Assembly (NCBI GenBank): GCA_022340315.1
Contig: JAJDOD010000116.1
Span: 1-37,267 of the forward strand
DNA from: Silicimonas sp.
GTDB taxonomy: Bacteria > Pseudomonadota > Alphaproteobacteria > Rhodobacterales > Rhodobacteraceae
Length of the DNA stretch: 37,267 nt
Direction of reading: 5' to 3'
The position numbers and the translations under genes were made by a program. Below the pieces are notes generated by a model. The model did not search any database. It was not told where the DNA came from and was given only the letters and a program-made list of their open reading frames with translations. Positions 1 to 8,246 of the stretch are shown here, one piece after another. Position 1 is the stretch's first letter, and each line of letters begins with the position of its first letter.

Positions 1-391
1 TCGCCGGGCCGATCACGCTGGGGCTGCCGCCCAACGCCCGGAAGGCACGCGCGACATGTCGCCGCTCGACACCGGGAATGTCCGAACCGATCAGCACGCT
101 CGGCCCTGTGGTCATGGCCAGGACCCGCGCCATGCGCTGCCCCAGATCGCCGTTCCCCTGCGGGATGCGGCGCAGGCGAACCGGCCAGCACCGGCTGGCC
201 ATACCCTCGAAATCAGGCGTGACGGCAAGCGCCAGATCCCAACGCGGATCCTGCAGACGCCGCAGCAACGCCCGAACCTGCCGCCGGTACCACCATGCCG
301 CTTCCGCCATGCCAATGGACCGCCCCAGCCGCGTCTTGACACGGCCTGGCCGAGGTTCCTTGACCATGACGATCAACGTCGGGCGCCTCAC
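1..391 (-). CDS. DUF2064 / TIGR04282-like glycosyltransferase-A fold protein (3' end outside window)
   Basis: About 130 N-terminal residues are visible before the gene leaves the window. The start is a GTG at 391 that overlaps the TGA of the upstream acetyltransferase gene (GTGA), which points to translational coupling. Residues 6-20 carry a hydrophobic strand followed by MVKEPRPGRVKTRLG, which matches the nucleotide-binding N-terminus (FAKxPxPGRVKTRL) of the GT-A-fold DUF2064 family. Further on, SVLIGSDIPGV resembles the family's aspartate motif. Family members are predicted nucleotide-diphospho-sugar transferases of unsettled substrate. It is third in a dapE-GNAT-DUF2064 run. An internal ATG at 367 would remove the first strand, so GTG is preferred. 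The fold is fairly certain and the substrate unknown. Confidence 0.75.
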   Translation of the reverse strand, partial: MRRPTLIVMVKEPRPGRVKTRLGRSIGMAEAAWWYRRQVRALLRRLQDPRWDLALAVTPDFEGMASRCWPVRLRRIPQGNGDLGQRMARVLAMTTGPSVLIGSDIPGVERRHVARAFRALGGSPSVIGPA

Positions 392-804
392 AGCTCCATC
401 TTCATGTCGCGGTGGGGAATGCCTGCATCCATGAACTCGGGTCCATAGGGTTCGTAGCCAAGCGCCTCGTAAAACGTCAATGCATGGGTCTGCGCAGCAA
501 GCCGCGCCTCGCGCAAACCCTCGTCGCGCAAGACATCCGCCGCCGCCCGCATGATCGCCTTGCCAAGACCCAGGCCGCGCACCGCATCCAGCACCGCGAC
601 CCTCCCGATCTTGCCATAGCCATCACCGACGACAATGCGCGCTGTTCCCACCGGCTGGCCCTCGTGAAGCGCGATCAGGTGTATGGCGTCGCTGTCCAGT
701 TCGTCCCGCTCGATGTTTTCAGGCACGTTCTGCCCGATGATGAACACGACGCGCCGGATCTCAAGCACCGCCTCCATGTCCTCCGGACCGGCCCTGCGGA
801 TCAT
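388..804 (-). CDS. GNAT family N-acetyltransferase
   Basis: This 138-residue protein has the GNAT layout: an N-terminal helix region, a central strand (GTARIVV), then the acetyl-CoA pyrophosphate loop RGLGLGKAI at residues 76-84, and a C-terminal [11 protein letters not shown] segment typical of the ElaA/YjcF-like branch. These enzymes move an acetyl group from acetyl-CoA to an amine; the acceptor cannot be told from sequence. The ATG at 804 overlaps the dapE stop (ATGA), and the stop overlaps the GTG of the next gene, so all three are probably co-transcribed and translationally coupled. The short length agrees with a single-domain cytoplasmic enzyme. Confidence 0.88.
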   Translation of the reverse strand: MIRRAGPEDMEAVLEIRRVVFIIGQNVPENIERDELDSDAIHLIALHEGQPVGTARIVVGDGYGKIGRVAVLDAVRGLGLGKAIMRAAADVLRDEGLREARLAAQTHALTFYEALGYEPYGPEFMDAGIPHRDMKMEL

Positions 805-1943
805 GCGAAATAACTCTCGAGAATACGTCGATACACCATCTTCAACCTGCGAATATCGTCCACCGACACGCGCTCATCCACCTGGTGCATGGTCTTGCCG
901 ACCAGGCCGAACTCGACCACCGGACAATGATCCTTCACGAAACGCGCGTCCGAAGTGCCTCCGGAAGTCGACAGCTCCGGAACCATCCCGGTCTCGGCCT
1001 CTATTGCCGCTGAAACGAGGTCCGAGAGCGGCCCCGGCGGCGTCAGGAAGCTCTCGCCCGAGATCTTGAAACGACTTGCGAAGTCGATGCCGGTTTCGCT
1101 GGCGATTTTCTCCACCTCCTCTTCCAGCCATTGCGTCAGGCTGGCGCCAGAGTGTCCGTCATTGAAGCGGATGTTGATTGCGGCGCTGCACGAGGCCGGA
1201 ATAACGTTGGTCGCCGTGTTGCCGGTGTCAAAGGTCGTGACCGCCAGCGTCGAAGCATCGAAATGCTCGGTCCCACGGTCCAATTCGGCAGACGCCAGCC
1301 GGTCGATCAGTCGCGCCATCGCGGGAACCGGATTCTTCGCGCGGTGCGGATAGGCCGAATGCCCCTGCACGCCTGTCGCGGTGAACCAGGCAGTCATCGA
1401 GCCGCGCCGACCGATCTTGATCGCCTCGCCAAGTTTCGCAGGGCTCGTCGGCTCACCAACAACGCAGACCGACATGGCCTCACCGTGAGAACTCATCCAA
1501 TCGAGAATGGCGGTCGTGCCGTCGGTCGCATCGGCCTCCTCGTCGCCGGTCACGGTGATCACGATGGCGCCTTCTGGAGGCGCGTCCGCCACCAGGTCGA
1601 CGGCAGCAGCAACAAAGGCCGCCACACCGCTCTTCATGTCCGTCGCTCCTCGCCCATAGAGCCAGCCATCGACGATCTCCGCACCGAATGGCGGTTGCGT
1701 CCAGGCGGCTTCGTCGCCCACCGGCACGACGTCCGTATGCCCGTTGAAGCCGAACGTCTTCGGATGACCCTTGTCGCCCCATCGCGCGACGAGATTGGAG
1801 ATTCCGCCCCGATCCGCCCGGAAGCACTCGAAACCGGCTTCAGTAAGAAGCGCTTCCAGAAGCGAAATCGCGCCTCCTTCCTCGGGCGTGACGGAGGGAC
1901 AGCGCACCAGATGGGCGGTCAGGTCTACTGGATCACAACTCAT
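801..1943 (-). CDS. dapE: succinyl-diaminopimelate desuccinylase
   Basis: DapE hydrolyses N-succinyl-LL-2,6-diaminopimelate to LL-diaminopimelate and succinate in the lysine and peptidoglycan-precursor pathway. The 380-residue product has the M20 metallopeptidase pattern: GHTDVVP (His69, Asp71), the bridging aspartate in RGATDMKSG (Asp102), the catalytic pair in TGDEEADA (Glu135, Glu136), and the C-terminal metal histidine in GKTMHQVDE. The ATG at 1943 gives the usual family N-terminus; an upstream in-frame start at 1982 would add 13 residues unlike the family. It leads a coupled run with the GNAT and DUF2064 genes. dapD, an earlier step of the same pathway, lies about 3.7 kb away on the same strand, so the pathway is loosely clustered here. 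Confidence 0.96.
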   Translation of the reverse strand: MSCDPVDLTAHLVRCPSVTPEEGGAISLLEALLTEAGFECFRADRGGISNLVARWGDKGHPKTFGFNGHTDVVPVGDEAAWTQPPFGAEIVDGWLYGRGATDMKSGVAAFVAAAVDLVADAPPEGAIVITVTGDEEADATDGTTAILDWMSSHGEAMSVCVVGEPTSPAKLGEAIKIGRRGSMTAWFTATGVQGHSAYPHRAKNPVPAMARLIDRLASAELDRGTEHFDASTLAVTTFDTGNTATNVIPASCSAAINIRFNDGHSGASLTQWLEEEVEKIASETGIDFASRFKISGESFLTPPGPLSDLVSAAIEAETGMVPELSTSGGTSDARFVKDHCPVVEFGLVGKTMHQVDERVSVDDIRRLKMVYRRILESYFA

Positions 1944-2236
1944 GCCTTTGGCTAACCTGTGGCCCGGTACACCGCAATCCACTTCCTCGAGCCGGAGCTA
2001 CGCAAGTCCGGTCCTGCCCTTGGTCCGCCTGTGGCACGAATATCACCTCGGCAATCTGCGGGAACACCGATTCTTTCCGGAATGGTCGAGTTAGTTCATT
2101 GTTCCCCATAGATAAACCCGAGGCAGGGTCACAGGGTGCGGGACGGAGAAAACTTCGGCCGCACGGCATGTTGCGAAGACGATCGGCTGCGGGCACCCCG
2201 CGCCGTGGCCTGCCCCGATTTCGGCACGAGGCAGGC
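1944..2236. other. divergent intergenic region, dapE / Hint-protein gene
   Basis: These 293 bases separate two divergently transcribed genes and must hold both promoters. No convincing -35/-10 pair, repeat, RNA gene or conserved small reading frame was found. Open frames here have no family resemblance and run antisense to each other. A purine-rich GAGGCAGG just before 2237 serves as ribosome binding site for the rightward gene. Confidence 0.5.
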
Positions 2237-3802
2237 ATGGCAGAACTGACATACGATACCACGGCCTCCGCGCTTCAGATGGCGCAGTTGATCTTCGGTG
2301 ATGCAGTGACGGTCACGGGAGCCACCTACACAGGCGATCCGGACGCATCCGCGATCTATTCGGACGGCGACTCGATCTCACCGGGCGTTACGCCCAGCGA
2401 CAGTGGCGTAATCCTTTCCACCGGCGAAGCGCAGGCATTCACGCGAAATGGCGGCAACCCCAATACCAATCAGAATACCAACACGACCACTCCCAGCAGC
2501 GGTCCCAACGGCGATCCGGATTTCGATGCGATTGCAGGGCTCGAGACATACGATGCCTCGTATCTCGAAGTCTCTTTCATCCCTGACGAGGGCGTAGAGT
2601 TCATCACGCTCGAGTTCGTGTTCTCATCCGAGGAGTACCCCGAGTTTGCCGGGTCCATCTACAACGACATGGTCGGCGTGTGGATTGACGGTGAAAACGT
2701 CCCGCTCGCCGCCGGCTCCGGCCTGGCAAGCGTCGGAAACATCAACGATTCCGGAGGCGTCAATCTTTTCCAAAGCAACACGAACGACGAATTCAACACT
2801 GAGATGGATGGTTTTACCATTTCGCTTTCGTTCGTAATCCCGGTCACGCCCGGCGAAGAGCAGACCTTGAAGATCGGTGTCGCAGACGTCTCGGACAACC
2901 AGTACGATTCCAACCTGCTGATCGCCGCGAACAGCGTCCAGGGAGAGCTCATCGCGACCACGGATGAGTACCTGCTGCGCCCCGGAGACGAACGCATCGC
3001 AGATGTTCTCGCCAACGACATCAACCTGACCGGCGGTGCGGCCTTCATTACCCATATCAATGGACAAGCAGTCACACCCGGCGACAGCGTTACCCTGACA
3101 ACCGGACAGACGGTAACGCTGAACGCCGATGGCACGCTCAGCCTCGTCGGAAACGAAGCCTCCGAAGACGTCGCGTTCACCTACGAAATCGGCACAACGA
3201 CCGGCGACAGCGCCGTTGGCTTTGTCATCATCGACACCGTTCCATGCTTCGTGGCCGAAACCTTGATCCGCGCCGAGAAAGGGAACATTCCCGTCGAGCA
3301 CCTGAAAATCGGCGACCGCCTTTTCACGCGGGACGACGGCTTGCAGACTTTGCGTTGGATAGGGCGGCGACGGCTCCCCGCCGAGGGCAAGATGGCCCCC
3401 GTCCGAATCTCCGCAGAAACCTTCGGCTCACACGACGATTTGCTGGTCTCCCCTCTCCACCGAATTCTGATTCAGAACCCACACGCCGAACTTCTCTACG
3501 GGTCAAGCGAAGTGCTCGTCATGGCGAAAGACCTGATCGACGGGCGTAACGTGCGGCAGGTTTCAGGTGGGTATGTCGAGTACTTTCACCTCCTCTTCGA
3601 CCGACACCAGGTGGTTTGGTCGAATGGCCTGGCCAGCGAAAGCTTCCTGCCGGGTCCGCAAACAATCGGGAGTTTCGAGGCCGACATGGTGGCAGAGATT
3701 CGCGCGATCTTTCCCGATCTCGATCCCGAGAGCGGTGCCGGATACGGGCCAACCGCCCGTCCCGCACTGAGGCGCTACGAGGCACGCCTGCTGGTTGCCT
3801 GA
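2237..3802 (+). CDS. choice-of-anchor L domain + Hint (Hedgehog/intein-like) domain protein
   Basis: A 521-residue protein in three parts. Residues 1-235 form a choice-of-anchor L type module, recognised by FVFSSEEYPEFAGSIYND and WIDGENV. Residues about 245-335 resemble a short cadherin/VCBS-like beta segment (YLLRPGDERIADVLANDIN). From Cys337 (VPCFVAETLIR) begins a Hint_2 domain: GNIPVEHLKIGDRLFT, VRISAETFG, LLVSPLHRILI. Hint domains splice or self-cleave through an N-terminal cysteine, which is present. Such proteins are common in Rhodobacterales and are usually thought to be secreted, yet no Sec signal peptide and no RTX nonapeptide repeats are visible. The ATG at 2237 is chosen for its ribosome site and because the upstream 46 residues look like non-coding translation. 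Single transcription unit, convergent with the HAD gene. Target and substrate unknown. Confidence 0.88.
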   Translation: MAELTYDTTASALQMAQLIFGDAVTVTGATYTGDPDASAIYSDGDSISPGVTPSDSGVILSTGEAQAFTRNGGNPNTNQNTNTTTPSSGPNGDPDFDAIAGLETYDASYLEVSFIPDEGVEFITLEFVFSSEEYPEFAGSIYNDMVGVWIDGENVPLAAGSGLASVGNINDSGGVNLFQSNTNDEFNTEMDGFTISLSFVIPVTPGEEQTLKIGVADVSDNQYDSNLLIAANSVQGELIATTDEYLLRPGDERIADVLANDINLTGGAAFITHINGQAVTPGDSVTLTTGQTVTLNADGTLSLVGNEASEDVAFTYEIGTTTGDSAVGFVIIDTVPCFVAETLIRAEKGNIPVEHLKIGDRLFTRDDGLQTLRWIGRRRLPAEGKMAPVRISAETFGSHDDLLVSPLHRILIQNPHAELLYGSSEVLVMAKDLIDGRNVRQVSGGYVEYFHLLFDRHQVVWSNGLASESFLPGPQTIGSFEADMVAEIRAIFPDLDPESGAGYGPTARPALRRYEARLLVA

Positions 3803-3805
3803 GCG

Positions 3806-4441
3806 TTAGAGCCCCAACATTGCGACCGCGCCCGGCAGTTCCTCTGGGTGCGATACCGTCGTGGTCGCGTGCCGCCATTCCTCTTCGTTGCCATAACCCC
3901 AGCGCACCGCGATCGAGGGCATCCCGACCGATTGCGCTGCGGCGAAGTCATGGTGCCGGTCACCGACCATGACCGAGCTTGCGGCATCCTCGCCGGTTCG
4001 CTCCAGAGCATAGGCAAGCAGATCGCCCTTCCAGTTTCGCGTGCCATCCAGTTCCGGCCCGAATTCCGCACTCAAGAACCCAGACAGACCGAAATGCGCA
4101 GTTATCTTGGTCGCGGCCACGTGCGGCTTGGCGGTGGCCAGGTAAAGCTTGTGTCCCGCCGCATCCAGTTCTTCGATCATCGGGAACACGCCGTCATATA
4201 CCTCGGCGTCGAACATCCCGCCCATTTCGTAGATCTCGCGATAGGCGTCGATGACCTCCTGCGGGTCACGCATTCCAATCTGTTTGAAACTGTCCGCGAA
4301 AGGCGGTCCAATCATCCAGGTCAGATCCTGCGCAACCAGGTCATGCCGCCCGACGGTGGCCAGCGCCTCCTTCAGCGACGACAGAATTCCGGGACGCGAA
4401 TCCATAAGCGTTCCATCGAGATCTAGGAATATCGCGCTCAA
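3806..4441 (-). CDS. HAD-IA family hydrolase, phosphoglycolate phosphatase-like
   Basis: The 211-residue protein begins with the HAD nucleophile motif FLDLDGTL (Asp7, Asp9), has a helical C1 cap, then motif II (LYLATAKPH), the motif III lysine region and the acidic motif IV MVGDRHHDF. This is the layout of Gph/PGMB-type phosphatases, which dephosphorylate small metabolites; 2-phosphoglycolate is the family's common substrate but is not proven here. The only start that keeps the first strand is a TTG at 4441, which overlaps the TGA of the upstream small gene (TTGA), so translation is probably coupled. The gene ends 4 bases from the convergent Hint-protein gene. Confidence 0.88.
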   Translation of the reverse strand: MSAIFLDLDGTLMDSRPGILSSLKEALATVGRHDLVAQDLTWMIGPPFADSFKQIGMRDPQEVIDAYREIYEMGGMFDAEVYDGVFPMIEELDAAGHKLYLATAKPHVAATKITAHFGLSGFLSAEFGPELDGTRNWKGDLLAYALERTGEDAASSVMVGDRHHDFAAAQSVGMPSIAVRWGYGNEEEWRHATTTVSHPEELPGAVAMLGL

Positions 4442-4767
4442 GCGTCCCCCTCCTTCAAGACAGTGGTTTCGGCGACGATCACGGCGTTGTCATCCAGGGC
4501 ACGCCGCATCAGCGCCCGGTCTTCGTCTCCGATCTCGTGCCCTTCCTCCTCGCGCTCCCGCAAGGTGCCGTAGCTCGTCACGTCGAGGGGAACAAGGTCG
4601 GCGGATTTCAGCACCGCGACGGTCTCGCGAACCGCTTCACCTTCGTCTCGACCCGAAGAATAGCAGAGGAGCGCCGCCCCGATCGCGTCCGGAGGCAGAC
4701 CGTCGCCAGGTCCGCGGCCGGTCTGAACCAGTAGGGTATAGACTTCGGTTTCCCTGTTCTTCGCCAT
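4438..4767 (-). CDS. conserved-looking protein of unknown function (109 aa)
   Basis: No family was recognised. The product is small, acidic and soluble, with no signal peptide or membrane segment. It reads as a mixed alpha/beta domain: an N-terminal strand (EVYTLLVQTG), an Ala/Leu helix, a central strand near SADLVPLDVTSYG, an E/R-rich helix and a C-terminal strand NAVIVAETTVL. The ATG at 4767 is followed by normal coding bias for this genome, and the stop overlaps the TTG start of the HAD phosphatase, which supports a real two-gene operon. A partner role for the phosphatase is possible but rests on adjacency alone. Confidence 0.7.
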   Translation of the reverse strand: MAKNRETEVYTLLVQTGRGPGDGLPPDAIGAALLCYSSGRDEGEAVRETVAVLKSADLVPLDVTSYGTLREREEEGHEIGDEDRALMRRALDDNAVIVAETTVLKEGDA

Positions 4768-4810
4768 GTCCGCGGCCTAGGCCGTTCTAGGAACAATGTC
4801 CATGTGCAAG

Positions 4811-5476
4811 CTAGTACCAGGGAATCAACGGGGCCGTTTCGGGCATCTCGGGAGACATCGATTCAGGCCGTTCATATAAAAGGCGGAAACCGGCACGCGC
4901 CGTCCAGTCCATGCCGCTCTTGGGCGCCTGCTTCCAGAGGCGACCGGCCAGCTCCGAGTTGGTTTCCTCTCGAATGGCATTCAATAGAACCTGATCGCCC
5001 CCCGCCTCCAGCATTCGAATGACATCATCGGGCTGCCGCGTCAGGCACTCCTCAGCCCGCGGAGCTTCGTGCAGCTTCACCACACCTTGCCGTTCGGCGG
5101 TGCGGAACCCGTTCATCAGGGCAGCCCTTACAGGCGGATCCGCCAGGCAGTAGTGATCGCGAAAGGCATCGTAGTTCCAGTAGAGATCATCGGTTCCACC
5201 GCCCATCTGAATTCGATCCAGCAAAAGGATCGCGGTTCCAACGATGAAGCTGTTGAAATCGTCATCCGGCATCGCCGCAGCCTGCAGCACTGTCGAATAT
5301 ACGCGTGAGCCGTCATCTGCGAAGACGCCGCCCACCGACACTACGGCCTGAAGCGCCGCGCGGTCGGCTCCGTGCCGACCGAGACGCTCCACCGCATCGC
5401 GATGAAAGTGCACCACGTCTTGCAGGTCAGAAACGGCCTGCCGTGTGCGGAAAACATCCGCGGAACTCGTAAACAT
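4811..5476 (-). CDS. hypothetical protein (221 aa)
   Basis: No domain family was recognised. The protein is soluble, mostly helical and slightly acidic, without a signal peptide or membrane helix. Notable stretches are VVSVGGVFADDGSRVYSTVL, a hydrophobic NSFIVGTAILLLDRI segment, an aromatic LYWNYDAFRDHYCL segment and a C-terminus rich in Pro and Met ending PLIPWY. Composition and third-position GC match neighbouring genes, so it is probably expressed and not recently acquired. It sits 43 bases upstream of the leftward small gene 4438-4767 and could share its transcript. The ATG at 5476 is the only sensible start. Confidence 0.7.
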   Translation of the reverse strand: MFTSSADVFRTRQAVSDLQDVVHFHRDAVERLGRHGADRAALQAVVSVGGVFADDGSRVYSTVLQAAAMPDDDFNSFIVGTAILLLDRIQMGGGTDDLYWNYDAFRDHYCLADPPVRAALMNGFRTAERQGVVKLHEAPRAEECLTRQPDDVIRMLEAGGDQVLLNAIREETNSELAGRLWKQAPKSGMDWTARAGFRLLYERPESMSPEMPETAPLIPWY

Positions 5477-5558
5477 CCATAAAAATTAGCCTAAACAAAT
5501 GGCCAAATGGCGGCACCTCGGAGACGGAAGCAGGAAAAACCTGAGACAAGTATCGCCC

Positions 5559-5596
5559 GTGCCATTTTGGGCACATGGGTGCCGCGCAAAGGCACC
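5559..5596. terminator. tandem short hairpins after dapD (weak terminator candidate)
   Basis: Two small inverted repeats lie within 45 bases downstream of the dapD stop: GTGCC/GGCAC at 5559-5563 and 5570-5574, and GGTGCC/GGCACC at 5578-5583 and 5591-5596. Neither is followed by a strong T-run on either strand, so this is at best a processing or Rho-associated 3' structure. Confidence 0.3.
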
Positions 5597-5603
5597 TAAC
5601 GGA

Positions 5604-6431
5604 TTAGTCCCGCAACAGTTCGTTGATGCCTGTCTTGGAGCGTGTCCGTTCATCGACCCGCTTCACGATTACCGCGCAATAGAGGTGCACGCCGCCCGTG
5701 GATGGCATCGACCCAGCGACGACCACCGAATAGGGCGGCACCTCGCCATACATGACCTCACCGCTTTCGCGATCGACAATCTTGGTCGACTGACCGATGA
5801 ACACGCCCATGCCCAGGACAGACCCCTCGCGCACGATGACACCTTCGACGACCTCGGAGCGCGCGCCGATGAAGCAATTGTCCTCGATGATCGTTGGCCC
5901 CGCCTGCATCGGCTCAAGCACGCCGCCGATCCCGACACCGCCTGACAGGTGGACGTTCTTGCCGATCTGCGCGCACGACCCGACCGTGGCCCAGGTATCC
6001 ACCATCGTGCCGCTGTCGACGTAGGCGCCGAGATTCACGAAGGACGGCATCAGCACCACGCCCGGCGCGATATAGGCCGAGCGGCGGACGATACAGTTCG
6101 GAACCGCACGAAAGCCAGCCGCCTTCCACTGATCGTCGTCCCAGTCCTTCCACTTGCTGTCGACCTTGTCCCACCAGGCCCCGCCCTGGGGGCTACCGGA
6201 CTGCTGCTCCATATCCTTCAGCCGGAAGCCAAGCAGAACCGCCTTCTTCGCCCACTGGTTCACATGCCAGTCGCCTGCCTCACCGCGCTCCGCAACGCGC
6301 AGCGTACCGCCGTCGAGCGCGTTCAGCGTTTCCTCGATCGCCTCGCGGGTCTCGCCTCCGGTCGCCGGAGTGATCTGATCCCGGGCGTCCCAGGCCGCTT
6401 CGATTGCCGTTTCAAGCTGAGCGTTTGACAT
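5604..6431 (-). CDS. dapD: 2,3,4,5-tetrahydropyridine-2,6-dicarboxylate N-succinyltransferase
   Basis: DapD transfers succinyl from succinyl-CoA to tetrahydrodipicolinate, the step that commits the pathway to the succinylase branch completed later by DapE. The 275-residue length is typical. An N-terminal helical domain (to about residue 100) is followed by a left-handed beta-helix of hexapeptide repeats ([46 protein letters not shown]) and the C-terminal strand region. The ATG at 6431 is chosen because it gives the family N-terminus [14 protein letters not shown]; the 19 residues that could precede it are not family-like. The asparaginase gene lies 63 bases upstream on the same strand. Confidence 0.97.
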   Translation of the reverse strand: MSNAQLETAIEAAWDARDQITPATGGETREAIEETLNALDGGTLRVAERGEAGDWHVNQWAKKAVLLGFRLKDMEQQSGSPQGGAWWDKVDSKWKDWDDDQWKAAGFRAVPNCIVRRSAYIAPGVVLMPSFVNLGAYVDSGTMVDTWATVGSCAQIGKNVHLSGGVGIGGVLEPMQAGPTIIEDNCFIGARSEVVEGVIVREGSVLGMGVFIGQSTKIVDRESGEVMYGEVPPYSVVVAGSMPSTGGVHLYCAVIVKRVDERTRSKTGINELLRD

Positions 6432-6494
6432 GCGCCATCCTTCCGTTTCGTCGGCAGGGGACTTAGCGCGAGGTCGGCCCGAGGGCAATCGCTC

Positions 6495-7493
6495 CTAAGC
6501 GCGTTCGACAAGACCCGGCGCAGGCCGCAATTCACCCACGACCTGCCGGTTTCTGTTTTCGATCGGCCCGGCAAGATATGGTGCCAGAAGCGGATCGCTC
6601 GCATCTGCGACCCCCAGCCGGACCAGGATAGCCGCCATTGCGGCCTCGGCGCCGCGGGTCGCGCCGTCCTCGATCTTCAGCGCCACACCCAATTTCAAGC
6701 CGGGGAGGATCGCAATGTAGAACCCCTCGGCCCCGGTCTTGACCGCTGCGCCGCCCCTCGCCGCCTGCATCATCGCGGCGCAGGCGCGCCCCTTTCCGGA
6801 CACCAGTTCCGGGTGCGCCATCATGGCGTCGCGCAGTGCCGACATGGCGCGGTCGCGCGCGCCCGAAGCCTGCCCGGCCACCGCAAAGGCCGCCATGCCC
6901 CGCGCCATGCCCGCAAGGCTCACCGCGAAGTTCGGGGCCGAACAGCCGTCGATGCCGAAACCGGCGCTCTGCTCGTCGCAAACCTCCTCCATCGCCGTTC
7001 TGACCGCCCGCTGAACCGGATGTTCCGGATCCACGTAGTCGGGCGAAGCATTCAGATGACGCGTGAGCGTCAGAAAGCCGGCATGCTTGCCGGAGCAATT
7101 GTTGTGAACCCTCGTCGGCGCAACACCCTCACGGATCATCGCCTCGAACAACGCCTCGTCCTGCGATGGCTGCGGACCGCAGCACAGCGCGTGTTCGTCC
7201 AATCCGAGATCCGCAAGCCAGGCATTGACGAGGTCCACATGCCGTTGCTCACCGCTATGCGACGCGCAGGCCAGCGCAAGCTGACGGGTATCCAGATGCG
7301 CGCCCGCGCCACTTTCCAGAAGCGGCAGCGCCTGCAGCATCTTTGCCGACGACCTCGGAAGCACGACCTTGGACGGATCGCCCCAGGCCTCGACGATTTC
7401 ACCGTCGGCCCGCGTGATGACGGCATGCCCGAAGTGCCGCGATTCCACGAACGGCCCCCTCGTCACCTCTGCGAGCGCCACGCTCTCCAGCAT
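6495..7493 (-). CDS. asparaginase (Asparaginase_II / Rhizobium-type class)
   Basis: The 332-residue protein belongs to the Asparaginase_II family (PF06089), which is unrelated to the E. coli-type enzymes and splits L-asparagine to aspartate and ammonia in the cytoplasm. Residues matching the reported Rhizobium etli ReAV active site are visible: Ser48 and Lys51 in PRSSAKML, Ser80 in ASHSGE, and candidate zinc ligands Cys133/Lys136 (NNCSGKHAG) and Cys184 (IDGCSAPN). The ATG at 7493 is preceded by GCGAGGGAT, a good ribosome site; a TTG at 7508 would add five residues. It is followed closely by dapD. Aspartate feeds the lysine pathway, so the pairing makes metabolic sense, though that link is inference. 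Confidence 0.93.
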   Translation of the reverse strand: MLESVALAEVTRGPFVESRHFGHAVITRADGEIVEAWGDPSKVVLPRSSAKMLQALPLLESGAGAHLDTRQLALACASHSGEQRHVDLVNAWLADLGLDEHALCCGPQPSQDEALFEAMIREGVAPTRVHNNCSGKHAGFLTLTRHLNASPDYVDPEHPVQRAVRTAMEEVCDEQSAGFGIDGCSAPNFAVSLAGMARGMAAFAVAGQASGARDRAMSALRDAMMAHPELVSGKGRACAAMMQAARGGAAVKTGAEGFYIAILPGLKLGVALKIEDGATRGAEAAMAAILVRLGVADASDPLLAPYLAGPIENRNRQVVGELRPAPGLVERA

Positions 7494-7642
7494 CCAGATC
7501 CCTCGCAAATCAAGATGGCAATTTTCTGCCGCAGGGGCTTCCCTCTCTCTGCCCAGTTACGTTATTCGTTCCACCAAGAACAACAACAATCTAACCGTTG
7601 GGCCGCGCCAACCCGGCGCCAGAGCGACGAGCAGGCAAAGGC

Positions 7643-8173
7643 ATGGACATGACTGGACGGATCGTTACCGCACTTACGACAGCACTGATCGCAACCACCA
7701 CGCCAGCACTGGCGCAGGACGAATCCAACCGCGTCGCCGCGGAAACCGACTGGGCGGTGTTCCAGGGCAGCGAACCCAAGGAGTGCTGGGCAGTGACCGC
7801 GCCGAAGGAGACCGTCAATACCCGTGACGGCAACGTGGTTTCGGTCCGGCGCGGGGACATTCTGCTTTTTGTCACCTACCGGCCCGAACAGAACATCTCG
7901 GGCGAAGTCAGCTTTACCGGCGGCTACCCGTTCGCGGACGGCTCGACCGCCACGCTCGAGATCGCCGGCACGACCTTCGAGCTGTTCACCGAAGGCGAAT
8001 ACGCCTGGCCCGCCACTCCGGCCGACGATCAGAAGATCGTCACGGCCATCAAGCGCGGAGCGGATGCCGTGGTCACGGCACGTTCGTCGCGGGGCACCCA
8101 GACCAAGGACACGTTCTCGCTTCTCGGCGCGACCTCGATGATCGAAGAGGCCGAGAAACTCTGCGCCGGCTGA
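7643..8173 (+). CDS. invasion associated locus B (IalB) family exported protein
   Basis: A 176-residue protein with a clear Sec signal peptide (hydrophobic LTTALIATTTPALA, probable cleavage before Gln25). The mature part matches the alphaproteobacterial IalB family pattern: W-x-VF then KECWAV, TVNTRDGN, RRGDILLFVTYRP, EVSFTGGYPFADGST, a GEYAW motif and SSRGTQTKDTFSL. Cys48 and Cys174 could form a disulfide in the periplasm. The name comes from Bartonella; most environmental members have no known function. The ATG at 7643 (or 7649) is preferred over an upstream start at 7598 because only it places the signal peptide at the N-terminus. It is divergent from the asparaginase gene and 73 bases ahead of rlmN, so they may be co-transcribed. 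Confidence 0.87.
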   Translation: MDMTGRIVTALTTALIATTTPALAQDESNRVAAETDWAVFQGSEPKECWAVTAPKETVNTRDGNVVSVRRGDILLFVTYRPEQNISGEVSFTGGYPFADGSTATLEIAGTTFELFTEGEYAWPATPADDQKIVTAIKRGADAVVTARSSRGTQTKDTFSLLGATSMIEEAEKLCAG

Positions 8174-8246
8174 TCCGGGCGGATTTTCTTTGGCATCCGG
8201 GCGCGGATCGCCTATATCGCCCATCTGATCCATCATGGTGAGCGAA

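Noticed and set aside
1933-2262. 109-codon minus-strand frame between dapE and the Hint gene
   Set aside because: It overlaps the dapE start and the Hint-protein start, lacks a ribosome site and resembles no family.
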